DNA of 13,992 bases, from positions 1 through 13,992 of the forward strand of contig SLFZ01000028.1 of assembly GCA_007123975.1 (NCBI GenBank), in the 5' to 3' direction. This DNA is from Candidatus Izemoplasma sp. (GTDB taxonomy: Bacteria > Bacillota_I > Bacilli_A > Izemoplasmatales > Izemoplasmataceae). How positions within the stretch are numbered: position 1 is the first letter of the stretch; each line of letters opens with the position of its first letter. The notes beneath the pieces are model-generated. The model was not told the origin of the DNA. It searched no databases and saw only the letters and a list, made by a program, of their open reading frames with translations. The position numbers were made by a program, and so were the translations under genes. Of the stretch, positions 6,327 to 13,338 are shown piece after piece.

Positions 6327-7464
6327 AAACGCAACCGTGTACGCCCCCGAGCCGCTTGGCAAAAAAGACGTGTTGCTCGCGGGTGGGAAAATCGTTGCCA
6401 TCGATGAAAACATTCAACTGGACACCGTCGAACATGACGTCATCGATCGCGAAGGGTATACGTTGGTGCCAGGGTTTATCGACAACCACGTGCACGTCAC
6501 CGGCGGTGGTGGAGAAGCCGGTTACGCATCCCGGGTGCCAGAGATTATCGTCAGCGATTTTGTGGCAGCCGGCATCACCAGCGTCGTCGGACTTTTGGGG
6601 ACTGACGGCCACACACGCACGATGCGCGATTTGATTGCCAAAACGAAAGCGCTTCGCGCCGACGGCATTAGCGCGTATGCGTTAAGCGGTTCCTATCAAG
6701 TGCCGGTGCGCACCTTCACCGAATCGATTGAAGACGACATGGTGTTCATCGAGGAAATCATCGGTGCTGGTGAGATCGCCATCAGCGATCACCGAAGCAG
6801 CTCCCCAACACTAGAAGAGTTAAAGAAAATCTTTTCATCGGTGCATGTCGGTGGGTTATTATCAGGGAAAGGTGGCGTGCTTAATGTGCACGTAGGTTCT
6901 GGCAAAACAGGCCTTACACCACTTCGAGCGCTGCTTGACGAGACCGACGTATCGGCTCGAAAACTGATTCCCACACACATCAACCGCAACACGGAAGTGC
7001 TAAAAGCGGGCGTTGCGCTATCGCTTTCTCATGGTGTACCGCTCGACTTTACGGCCTACAGCCACAAGGACGATGAGCTGTCTGCATACAACGCGTTAAA
7101 ACAGGCGCTCGATGCCGGAGTGGACGAGCACCTCTTGATGATGTCCTCAGACGGGCAGGGCAGTTTGCCTGTTTTTGACGAAGAAGGCCGTTTCCTGACG
7201 ATGGGAATCGGCCGCGTGCACGCACTTTATGACAACCTTAGAAAAGCAGTGCAAAAAGCTGGTATTTCAATGGAAACCGCCTTGCGAACTGTCACAGAAA
7301 ACGTTGCCACACTGTACAACCTCAAAGGCAAGGGACGCATCGACATCGGCTTTGATGCGGACTTGCTCATCCTTGATGAAAACCTAGGGATTCACGATTT
7401 GATCCTTACCGGTGACATTGCCGTTAAAGCGAGAAAAACCCTACATAAGGGCACTTTTGAGTAG
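6313..7464 (+). CDS. iadA: Isoaspartyl dipeptidase (beta-aspartyl peptidase, amidohydrolase superfamily)
   Basis: Cleaves isoaspartyl dipeptides left from breakdown of proteins with damaged Asp/Asn residues. The 383-residue product (E. coli enzyme 390) shows the binuclear-metal amidohydrolase signature: H59 and H61 in GFIDNHVHVTGGGGE, H193 in NVHVG, H222 in THINR and D280 in SSDGQGS. Substrate-binding residues of the family are present: E68, Y128, R161 (SDHRSS), R225 and S284. The bridging lysine of the E. coli enzyme (K162, carboxylated) falls on E154 here (GAGEIAISDHR), so a glutamate may bridge the metals. The ATG has AGGAGG at 6301-6306. It is read together with the 48-residue ORF before it. 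Confidence 0.93.
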   Translation: MILIKNATVYAPEPLGKKDVLLAGGKIVAIDENIQLDTVEHDVIDREGYTLVPGFIDNHVHVTGGGGEAGYASRVPEIIVSDFVAAGITSVVGLLGTDGHTRTMRDLIAKTKALRADGISAYALSGSYQVPVRTFTESIEDDMVFIEEIIGAGEIAISDHRSSSPTLEELKKIFSSVHVGGLLSGKGGVLNVHVGSGKTGLTPLRALLDETDVSARKLIPTHINRNTEVLKAGVALSLSHGVPLDFTAYSHKDDELSAYNALKQALDAGVDEHLLMMSSDGQGSLPVFDEEGRFLTMGIGRVHALYDNLRKAVQKAGISMETALRTVTENVATLYNLKGKGRIDIGFDADLLILDENLGIHDLILTGDIAVKARKTLHKGTFE

Positions 7465-7470
7465 CCCTTA
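7446..7470 (+). other. Hairpin at the iadA 3' end without a U-tract
   Basis: TAAGGGC (7446-7452) and GCCCTTA (7464-7470) form a perfect 7-bp stem with an 11-nt loop across the iadA stop codon. No T-run follows, so it is not a standard intrinsic terminator. Its right arm overlaps the -35 of the next promoter. Confidence 0.5.
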
Positions 7471-7496
7471 TCAAAAACGTGCGACCATGGTATAAT
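7468..7496 (+). promoter_or_regulatory. Promoter of the 169-residue membrane protein gene
   Basis: TTATCA (7468-7473), a 17-nt spacer and TATAAT (7491-7496) preceded by TGG, an extended -10. It starts 3 nt after the iadA stop codon. Confidence 0.7.
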
Positions 7497-7521
7497 GGGA
7501 CGCACCGAAAGGATGATCGCC

Positions 7522-8031
7522 ATGGACGTGCACCGACGCATGTATGCAACGCTCATCGACGCTTACGGGGCTGGCGCTCTCACACGCTTTCTTATCGACG
7601 AAACGAAAGCCGAAACATTTTTTAAGAACACGATAAAAAAAGACCCCACACTGCAAACGCGTGAGGCCTTGTTGGTTGACATTGTCGACGCCGACGCACC
7701 TTCTCACGAGGTGTTGGCTAAGCACAATACCACACTCGCCGATGCCAAACGAACGATTCGACGTTTTGTCACTCTCAACGCCCGTTTTTTCAGATCCCGT
7801 TTAACGCCGGTAATGGCAGGGCTATACTTCATCTTTTTTTCAGGCGTCATGACACTCATCACCATGGCGATGAACGATGATCCGCTGTCACAGGCTGTGG
7901 TATCATCCGCCGTTGGCGGTGTTGTTTTCTCGTTTATCATGACGGTGTTGTTCCGGAAGAACAGCGTCTCCGACCGAACCGTCGACAAGATGACCGACGC
8001 CTTTGTGTTAACGTTTATCGATAGGCCTTAA
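7522..8031 (+). CDS. Unrecognised protein with C-terminal membrane hairpin
   Basis: A 169-residue product with no recognisable family. A soluble, mostly helical, charged N-terminal part (1-93) is followed by two predicted helices at about 97-117 and 125-145, separated by a short acidic loop (MNDDP). A basic and mixed-charge tail of about 24 residues ends it. The ATG at 7522 is used because it has AAAGGATGA upstream. A longer in-frame start at 7495 lies inside the -10 box and cannot be used by this promoter. The gene is a single transcription unit between its own promoter and the shared terminator at 8031-8056. The layout resembles small membrane proteins that expose a cytoplasmic domain, but its function is unknown. 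Confidence 0.75.
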   Translation: MDVHRRMYATLIDAYGAGALTRFLIDETKAETFFKNTIKKDPTLQTREALLVDIVDADAPSHEVLAKHNTTLADAKRTIRRFVTLNARFFRSRLTPVMAGLYFIFFSGVMTLITMAMNDDPLSQAVVSSAVGGVVFSFIMTVLFRKNSVSDRTVDKMTDAFVLTFIDRP

Positions 8032-8056
8032 AAAACGCGGCTAAGCCGTGTTTTTT
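8031..8056. terminator. Bidirectional terminator
   Basis: An A-run, the stem CGCGGC-TAA-GCCGTG (one G-U pair) and a run of six T. It works on both strands: it ends the plus-strand 169-residue gene and overlaps the stop codon of the minus-strand PI-PLC gene. Confidence 0.85.
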
Positions 8057-9098
8057 ATGGCGTTAAGTTAATCTGGATAATCAACTCCATCAGCTGGTCA
8101 ACAAACCCGTCGACGTTGATATCCGAGGCATCGCTCATCACAATCGGTGTCGAGCGAACCCAGCGTTCAAAGTCCGATTCGTCCAGCAAGTCAGTGTGAA
8201 AACCCACTGCCCGACGCAACAGCGACCAGCTTCCAATGGCTTGTATGACACCGCCGGCGTCAACCTGAATGGTTTTCACTGCCTGCATCACGCGGAAACA
8301 ATCGACATCACCCGAGGTGGCGGCGATGTTTTCAATCAACACGTCGTATGAATCGGTGTTGTGCCATACAGACTCGAGATGTGCCTCGCGGTCGAAGAAG
8401 ATGGGATGCGCACCGGTCTTTGCAATCAACAGCACCCGAGAACCATCTTCTCTAGCCTCATCGTAGGTAAGCTTCGTTAAATCAACCTCGCTCGCAGGCA
8501 AGACATACGGTGTCAGGCCGGCCTCGTCAATAAGGTCTAAAAGGTCGTCATAGGTGGTCGCATCGGCAAAGAAGTCGACACTTCGCGCATCGAACACCCA
8601 TTGAAAATCAAGCAAGACGATTTCACCGCTGGTCGACTCGAGTTTATCACGAAGGGCACGGAGTTCTTCAAGCACGTCCACTGGTGCAATGTAGTTATGT
8701 GTGATATGCCACCCATCGTCATAGGTGAGTCGAATGTCAAAGTAGCGCACACCGGCTTCAAAAAGTGACGTCACATCGCCGATTTGGGTCGTCGATTGAC
8801 GAATCATAAAGCCTTTGATAAATGACCCGACGGGGGGATTTAAGAGCGCGTTTCCATAGCCTGAATCCATCGCCACTTGATCGAGTGGACTGCGCAGAGT
8901 GTACCCGCGCGCAAAGGCATCATGAGCGCCCGGCATCGCCACATCGACAAGCCGTCTGTCTGGATGCACGTGATCGGCCATCCAGGTGGAATAATCTTGG
9001 TCGCTTGTGTCGTGTGCGACAAACGACCAAGGCATCGCAAGGATGGCTGTGAGCGCCACCACCATACTGACAAACAAGAATAGAATTGCCCTCTTCAT
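8055..9098 (-). CDS. Exported PI-PLC X-domain protein
   Basis: Phosphatidylinositol-specific phospholipase C-like protein. It probably cleaves phosphatidylinositol or a related phosphodiester, acting outside the cell or on the membrane face. The 347-residue product begins with a signal peptide (MKRAILFLFVSMVVALTAIL) and no lipobox cysteine. The X-domain motifs follow: AMPGAHDAF (H59, D60), GVRYFDIRL (D121, R123) and GWHITHN (H134, the second catalytic histidine). An arginine at R123 matches the metal-independent bacterial enzymes, which use Arg where eukaryotic ones use calcium. The rest is a TIM-barrel-like region to the C-terminus. The ATG at 9098 has GAGGGG at 9103-9108. The upstream ATG at 9116 would be at the transcript start and is rejected. 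Substrate and role, such as scavenging or host membrane attack, are not shown. Confidence 0.85.
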   Translation of the reverse strand: MKRAILFLFVSMVVALTAILAMPWSFVAHDTSDQDYSTWMADHVHPDRRLVDVAMPGAHDAFARGYTLRSPLDQVAMDSGYGNALLNPPVGSFIKGFMIRQSTTQIGDVTSLFEAGVRYFDIRLTYDDGWHITHNYIAPVDVLEELRALRDKLESTSGEIVLLDFQWVFDARSVDFFADATTYDDLLDLIDEAGLTPYVLPASEVDLTKLTYDEAREDGSRVLLIAKTGAHPIFFDREAHLESVWHNTDSYDVLIENIAATSGDVDCFRVMQAVKTIQVDAGGVIQAIGSWSLLRRAVGFHTDLLDESDFERWVRSTPIVMSDASDINVDGFVDQLMELIIQINLTP

Positions 9099-9122
9099 CG
9101 AACCCCTCACTTTCATGCGTTT

Positions 9123-9151
9123 ATTATACGCTTGAAAGCGCCATAGGACAA
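9123..9151 (-). promoter_or_regulatory. Promoter of the PI-PLC gene
   Basis: The minus strand reads TTGTCC (9146-9151), a 17-nt spacer and TATAAT (9123-9128). The expected transcript start is near 9116, which supports the ATG at 9098. Confidence 0.75.
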
Positions 9152-9172
9152 GCGGGAGACGCGCATTTTCTA

Positions 9173-9200
9173 TTGACAACCGGCGGCTTTATGCTACTAT
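9173..9200 (+). promoter_or_regulatory. Promoter of tRNA-Ser(CGA)
   Basis: Consensus TTGACA (9173-9178), a 16-nt spacer and TACTAT (9195-9200) preceded by TGC. It lies 16 nt before the tRNA 5' end and back to back with the PI-PLC promoter. Confidence 0.8.
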
Positions 9201-9216
9201 AGGCATGGAGCCAAAC

Positions 9217-9309
9217 GGAGGAGTACCCAAGTTCGGCTGAAGGGGCTCGCCTCGAAAGCGAGTAGGTCGGGGAACCGGCGCAAGGGTTCGAATCCCTTCT
9301 CCTCCGCCA
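9217..9309 (+). tRNA. tRNA-Ser, anticodon CGA
   Basis: A complete cloverleaf: acceptor GGAGGAG (9217-9223) pairs with CTCCTCC (9299-9305), then the G discriminator and an encoded CCA. The anticodon stem CTCGC/GCGAG encloses the loop CTCGAAA, anticodon CGA, which reads UCG. The long variable arm GTCGG-GGAA-CCGGC is typical of serine tRNAs. The T stem is AAGGG/CCCTT around TTCGAAT. Reads serine codon UCG. No terminator follows before the next ORF. Confidence 0.97.
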
Positions 9310-9368
9310 TTGAGAGACCATCATTTGAAAGGACCGTAACCTTCCGTCTGGGTTATGGGTGCTGGGAC

Positions 9369-9812
9369 ATGAACGCTGAAATCATCGTTGTCCTTATGGT
9401 TTTCGTCCTCGCCTCAATCCTGCAAGTTGTTTTCATCAAATGGGGCATCAAGCGATACAAGGAACGCCTCGCTATTTTGGATGAAATCGAACGACGCGCA
9501 CCGGTCCAGAACATGCTTGTAGTTGTCATGGTGTTGATGCTTGCCTCACTCCTCATCGGCGTCATCATCAACACAATGGTCTTGTTGCGGATGAGCGAAG
9601 CCGGCACCATCGAAGGACGTACCGTCGACATCCTTGCCTCCATTGGCTTCTTTGTTGCCATCGGATTGAGTGTCAGTTTAACGGTGCTCGGACAAAAACT
9701 GAAAAAAATAAGTTTTGGCATGACCCCAGCGCTGTTGGGCGTTTATGTCTTGTATAGTGTGCTATACACTGCGTTAGTGCTCTCAACGGTGTACGCAGTT
9801 ATGTTATTATAG
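9369..9812 (+). CDS. Unrecognised four-helix membrane protein between two tRNA-Ser genes
   Basis: A 147-residue product with predicted helices at about 3-24, 49-72, 87-108 and 121-146. A basic first loop (KRYKERLAILDEIERR) follows helix 1 and KLKK follows helix 3. No family is recognised. The ATG is the only start in this part of the frame. It has no clear Shine-Dalgarno, unlike nearly every other gene in the window, so it may be weakly translated. No promoter is evident between the upstream tRNA and the start, so it is probably co-transcribed with tRNA-Ser(CGA). The -10 for the second tRNA lies within its last codons. The hydrophobic periodicity argues that it is real. Confidence 0.65.
   Translation: MNAEIIVVLMVFVLASILQVVFIKWGIKRYKERLAILDEIERRAPVQNMLVVVMVLMLASLLIGVIINTMVLLRMSEAGTIEGRTVDILASIGFFVAIGLSVSLTVLGQKLKKISFGMTPALLGVYVLYSVLYTALVLSTVYAVMLL
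9802..9810 (+). promoter_or_regulatory. Candidate extended -10 promoter for tRNA-Ser(GGA)
   Basis: TGTTATTAT overlaps the stop codon of the membrane protein gene. No clear -35 is present, so the second tRNA may also rely on read-through. Confidence 0.4.
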
Positions 9813-9845
9813 CACCAACTACGCTTCATTACTGCAACGTCAGCC

Positions 9846-9936
9846 GGAGGAATACCCAAGTGGCTGAAGGGGCGGGCTTGGAAAGCTCGTAGGTCGTGGA
9901 AGCGGCGCGGGAGTTCGAATCTCCTTTCCTCCGCCA
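9846..9936 (+). tRNA. tRNA-Ser, anticodon GGA
   Basis: Acceptor GGAGGAA (9846-9852) pairs with TTCCTCC (9926-9932), then a G discriminator and an encoded CCA. The anticodon stem CGGGC/GCTCG, with one G-U pair, encloses TTGGAAA, anticodon GGA, which reads UCC and UCU. The long variable arm GTCGT-GGAA-GCGGC is serine-like. It differs from the upstream tRNA-Ser in the anticodon stem and T stem, so it is a distinct isoacceptor. Confidence 0.97.
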
Positions 9937-9947
9937 TAAAAGACAAA

Positions 9948-9975
9948 ACCGAGCGCAAACGCGCCCGGTTTTTTT
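9948..9975. terminator. Bidirectional terminator between tRNA-Ser(GGA) and the diguanylate cyclase
   Basis: ACCGAGCGC (9948-9956), loop AAAC and GCGCCCGGT (9961-9969) form a 9-bp stem with one A-C mismatch, then a T-run. The minus strand also ends in a T-rich tail (TTTTGTCTTTT), and the hairpin directly follows the cyclase stop codon. Confidence 0.8.
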
Positions 9976-10870
9976 ACATTGGATTATCCATGACAACACG
10001 GTTTCGACCTTGTTTTTTTGCGGTGTACATATTGCCATCAGCGATTTCAATGAGTTTCTCAACACCGAGACCTTCGCGATACATCGCTCCACCAATTGAT
10101 ACGGTGACTTGCAGCGTTTGCTGACCATGCGAGACGTGCGTGTCTTTAATTAACATCCGATGTTTTTCCGCAACCATGCGGGCATCCATATGATCAACAT
10201 GCCTCAATATGATGATAAACTCTTCACCACCCCAACGACCGACGATGTCATCTTTGCGCACGTTTGCTTGCATCGTCTTCGCAATTGTGCGAAGGACAGC
10301 ATCACCTGCCGCATGACCATGCGTATCATTGACGTGTTTAAAGCGATCAATGTCGATAAACAATACCGCAAAGGACGTCTGAAAAACACCATATTCACGT
10401 TGGCATAAGTCGAGTTGATACTCCAGAAAAGAGCGGTTGTACGTGCCTGTGAGAGTGTCGATTACAGAACTTTTTTGCAGTTGCTTGTATTTTTGCTTCA
10501 CCGATTTCGGGTCGGGAGCGTCGGTGAAAATCTCGAGCGCTTTTGGTTTGTCATCAAGCGGATCGACAAAAGGCATGGTTTTCACCAGCACCGGCACGCG
10601 GTATCCTTCTCGGTGGTGTAGATAGACCTGTGCGCGGTTCGTTCTACCATGTTCAATCGTATCCAGCAACGGGCATCCCTCATGGCACAACTGATGCCCC
10701 TTGTCATCGACATGGCGTAAAATGTTTTCGTAACAACGTTTGCCAATCATTTCCTCGGCACTGTATCCGGTAATGCGTTCAGCTTCTGAGTTCCAGAAGA
10801 TGATCTTGCGCTCGTCATCGACGATGTAGGCCCCCTCAAACAGCTCGCCTAGCAACTCACGATAATCCAT
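9974..10870 (-). CDS. PAS-GGDEF diguanylate cyclase
   Basis: Makes cyclic di-GMP from two GTP. The 298-residue product has an N-terminal PAS sensor domain (about 5-118, beginning LFEGAYIVDDERKIIFWNSEAE, see the start at residue 9) joined by a short helix to a GGDEF domain (about 135-298). The active-site loop is GGEEF at 214-218, so it should be catalytic. An inhibitory RxxD site (RKDD, 205-208) sits five residues before it, implying product feedback. The PAS domain carries C46, C62 and C66 in RCYENI and LCHEGCPL, a cysteine pattern known in some PAS sensors that may bind a metal, heme or Fe-S cluster, or sense redox. No membrane segment is seen. The ATG at 10870 has GGGGAG just upstream. It has its own promoter. 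Confidence 0.92.
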   Translation of the reverse strand: MDYRELLGELFEGAYIVDDERKIIFWNSEAERITGYSAEEMIGKRCYENILRHVDDKGHQLCHEGCPLLDTIEHGRTNRAQVYLHHREGYRVPVLVKTMPFVDPLDDKPKALEIFTDAPDPKSVKQKYKQLQKSSVIDTLTGTYNRSFLEYQLDLCQREYGVFQTSFAVLFIDIDRFKHVNDTHGHAAGDAVLRTIAKTMQANVRKDDIVGRWGGEEFIIILRHVDHMDARMVAEKHRMLIKDTHVSHGQQTLQVTVSIGGAMYREGLGVEKLIEIADGNMYTAKKQGRNRVVMDNPM

Positions 10871-10898
10871 GAACTCCCCCCTTATCGTTAACACCCTT

Positions 10899-10927
10899 AT
10901 TATAGCTTGCCATGCGCATGCACACAA
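10899..10927 (-). promoter_or_regulatory. Promoter of the diguanylate cyclase gene
   Basis: The minus strand reads TTGTGT (10922-10927), a 17-nt spacer and TATAAT (10899-10904). The transcript start would be near 10892, 22 nt before the ATG. Confidence 0.7.
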
Positions 10928-10983
10928 GCCTTCTCACGGATTGACGCTTCTAGCACGTTCTCCTCGCACGTAAATCGCCGTTG

Positions 10984-10992
10984 TGGTATACT
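10984..10992 (+). promoter_or_regulatory. Extended -10 promoter for the purine nucleoside phosphorylase gene
   Basis: TGGTATACT is an extended -10 of good quality. No -35 match was found 16-18 nt upstream. The leader to the ATG is about 40 nt, too short for a purine riboswitch. Confidence 0.55.
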
Positions 10993-11038
10993 GAATGCGA
11001 GGACTTTACAGCGCAAAAAAGACCATTCGGAGGTGTCT

Positions 11039-11860
11039 ATGGAATCCATGGCACACATCAAAGAAGCATACAATTTTGTCGCTTCACGCATCAAGCAAAA
11101 GCCTACGATCGCCATTGTTTTGGGGTCGGGACTAGGCGCACTTGCCGACCGCATTCAAAATCCAATCTCCATTCCATACGATACGATTCCCAATTTCCCC
11201 ACACTCAACGTCGAAGGCCACGCCGGGAACCTCGTCATCGGTGAACTCGGGGGACACACCATCGCCGCCTTCCAAGGACGCATGCATTATTACGAGGGGC
11301 ACACGCTTGAGACCGTGGTGTTCCCTGTGCGGCTTGCTCGCACGCTCGGTGCAGAGACCCTCATTGTCACCAACGCCGCAGGCGCGGTCAACACCGCTTT
11401 TGCGCCCGGTGACTTAATGCTGATTGACGATCACATCAACCTTGTCTTTGACAACCCACTCGTGGGCATGAACCACGACGAACTCGGTCCACGCTTTCCC
11501 GATGCAAGCGCCATTTACACACCAGAACTACGCACACTTACTCGCACAGTCGCAGAAGAACAGGGCATTGCCTTGCGTCATGGGGTCTATGCGTGGTGGA
11601 AAGGACCGAGCTACGAAACCCCGGCCGAAATCCGGATGATTCGCACCCTTGGCGCCGACGCCGTCGGCATGTCGACCGTCCCTGAAACGCTCGCCGCCTC
11701 CCACATGGGCATGAACGTGCTCGGTATCTCGTGCCTTACCAACATGGCTTCGGGCATTTTAGACCAGCCACTATCACACGATGAGGTCATTGAGGTGGCC
11801 GCTAAAGTCAACGATAGTTTTATATCCCTGATTATCACTGTCTTATCACGACTTGCGTGA
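11039..11860 (+). CDS. punA: Purine nucleoside phosphorylase, trimeric type
   Basis: Splits inosine, guanosine and deoxy forms with phosphate, releasing the base for salvage. The 273-residue product fits the trimeric PNP family. Phosphate-site residues are S30 (VLGSGLG), R81 and H83 (GRMHYYEG) and T111-N112 (TNAAGA). E193 (GPSYETPAE) and N235 (SCLTNMASG) fit the purine site; Asn here favours 6-oxopurines. M211 and S212 (VGMSTVPE) complete it. Two tryptophans (W186, W187) precede GPSYET where an A or T is more usual. The ATG at 11039 has CGGAGGTG 5 nt upstream. A longer open frame to 10907 crosses the promoter and is not used. It ends in a terminator hairpin that starts within its last codons. 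Confidence 0.95.
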   Translation: MESMAHIKEAYNFVASRIKQKPTIAIVLGSGLGALADRIQNPISIPYDTIPNFPTLNVEGHAGNLVIGELGGHTIAAFQGRMHYYEGHTLETVVFPVRLARTLGAETLIVTNAAGAVNTAFAPGDLMLIDDHINLVFDNPLVGMNHDELGPRFPDASAIYTPELRTLTRTVAEEQGIALRHGVYAWWKGPSYETPAEIRMIRTLGADAVGMSTVPETLAASHMGMNVLGISCLTNMASGILDQPLSHDEVIEVAAKVNDSFISLIITVLSRLA

Positions 11861-11897
11861 AACACCGGCCCTTGGGCCGGCTTCACGCTTTTTCTTT
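11855..11897 (+). terminator. Rho-independent terminator after punA
   Basis: An outer stem GCGTGAA/TTCACGC and an inner stem CCGGCCC/GGGCCGG with a two-base loop are separated by a small bulge, then TTTTTCTTT. The left arm overlaps the punA stop codon. The amidase start lies 18 nt after it. Confidence 0.85.
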
Positions 11898-11914
11898 AAG
11901 AGAGGATGAGCACG

Positions 11915-13303
11915 ATGACCATCGAAGAGATTCGCAAGCAACTCGACCAAGGATTGGCAACATCAAAAGAGATTGTGCTGCGCTATTTAGAGCGCATCGC
12001 TCGTTATGATGGCAACCTAAACAGCCTCGCCGATTTAAACCATGAAGCGCTTTTCATCGCCGAGGCGCTTGACGAAGAACGGCGAACCAAAGGACCGCGC
12101 GGACCGTTGCATGGCGTGCCGATTCTTATCAAAGACAACATTCTTACCCGCGACACCATGCGCACCACCGCAAACAGCCATGTGTTTCGAGGTTTTTACG
12201 CCGGCGAAGATGCTCACCTTGTAACACGGCTCAGGGATGCCGGGGCGATTATTTTGGCCAAGGCTAATTGTTCTGAGTTCGCCTACTTCATGGCCATGGG
12301 CACGATGCCCTCAGGCTACGGTTCGATGCACGGTCAGGTCAAACACCCTTACGACGACACCATCGATCCCCTCGGTTCCTCCACGGGAAGCGCCGTTGCC
12401 GTCGCCGCCGATTTAGCACCCGCCTCAATCGGCACCGAAACCAACGGCTCACTCATGAGCCCCGCCCAACAAAACGGCGTTGTCTCGATTAAACCAACCG
12501 TCGGCCTCGTTTCACGCCGTGGCATCATCCCAATCTCCTTGTCTCAAGACACGGCCGGGCCCATGACAAAGACCGTCAAAGACGCGGCTTTATTGCTTCA
12601 AGGAATCGTTGGTGCTGACCCAGAAGACATCGCCACCGCGCGCGTTCCCGACTGGTCGGTCGATTACCTCGCCGCTTGCGACGCCGACGTCGCAGGGATG
12701 AGGGTTGGACTCCTCAACTTCACCAACCACGAAAACACCGACGAGGAAAAGGCAATCCTCGACGAAGCCTCACGCGCCTTAAAAAAAGCCGGCGTCAAAA
12801 GCGTATCCATCGATCATCTCTACGACCTCCCAAACAACCTCCTCACCCTTATCCACGATTTCAAGCGCAACATGAACGCCTTTTTAGCGCACACCGTCAA
12901 CGCACCGGTGAAAACCCTTAAAGGCATCATCGATGAGAACAACATTAACGCACGACGCAACCTCAAATACGGCCAAAAACACCTTCTGCAAGCTGAAGCC
13001 ACCGATGAACGCCTTACCGATGAAACGTACCTGAATCAGCGGTTCAAAGAAATCGCTGCCGTGAATGCGTTTTTAACCTTGTTTGAGACGCACGGTGTCG
13101 ATGCGATTGTCACACCGAAAGTCAACGGATACGCCGCGGTTGGTGGACTGCCCTCACTCATCGTCCCGGCAAAGAAAATGACGGATAAAAACCCGAAAGG
13201 GCTCCTCTTTATTGGCAAGGCGTTCGCCGAAAAAACGCTTTTCGCGCTCGCACGGCGCTACGAACGTGAAACGAACCACCGCAGTTCGCCGGATTTACCA
13301 TAA
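11915..13303 (+). CDS. Amidase-signature family hydrolase (peptide-amidase-like)
   Basis: An amide hydrolase using the Ser-cisSer-Lys triad. The substrate is unknown. In the 462-residue product K73 lies in ILIKDNI, the cis-serine region is GSSTGS (S155 and S156) and the nucleophile S179 is in GTETNGSLMSPA. The region after it, KPTVGLVSRRGIIPISLSQDTAGPM, resembles Bacillota peptide-amidase-like members rather than GatA. No gatB or gatC gene is adjacent. The ATG at 11915 is chosen because AGAGG lies 9 nt upstream; an ATG at 11906 sits directly against it. Only 17 nt separate it from the punA terminator, and no promoter fits there, so expression should depend on read-through or on a promoter inside punA. 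Confidence 0.88.
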   Translation: MTIEEIRKQLDQGLATSKEIVLRYLERIARYDGNLNSLADLNHEALFIAEALDEERRTKGPRGPLHGVPILIKDNILTRDTMRTTANSHVFRGFYAGEDAHLVTRLRDAGAIILAKANCSEFAYFMAMGTMPSGYGSMHGQVKHPYDDTIDPLGSSTGSAVAVAADLAPASIGTETNGSLMSPAQQNGVVSIKPTVGLVSRRGIIPISLSQDTAGPMTKTVKDAALLLQGIVGADPEDIATARVPDWSVDYLAACDADVAGMRVGLLNFTNHENTDEEKAILDEASRALKKAGVKSVSIDHLYDLPNNLLTLIHDFKRNMNAFLAHTVNAPVKTLKGIIDENNINARRNLKYGQKHLLQAEATDERLTDETYLNQRFKEIAAVNAFLTLFETHGVDAIVTPKVNGYAAVGGLPSLIVPAKKMTDKNPKGLLFIGKAFAEKTLFALARRYERETNHRSSPDLP

Positions 13304-13338
13304 CGCAAGCGCACCATGGTATGTCTTTATAATGAATC

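Noticed and set aside
6250..6612. A 120-codon open frame on the minus strand over the start of iadA
   Set aside because: It overlaps both the small ORF and conserved iadA metal-site codons on the other strand and has no promoter.
9217..9936. The two tRNA-Ser genes as a repeat, attachment-site pair or recent duplication
   Set aside because: They are different isoacceptors with different anticodon and T stems. No integrase or phage gene is present, and similarity is that expected of serine tRNAs.
10543..10773. Plus-strand open frames across the PAS domain of the diguanylate cyclase
   Set aside because: The opposite frame encodes a coherent PAS-GGDEF protein. These frames have no motifs and no ribosome sites.
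10993..11038. Possible purine riboswitch in the punA leader
   Set aside because: The leader from the -10 to the ATG is about 40 nt, too short for the aptamer, and no conserved core bases are seen.
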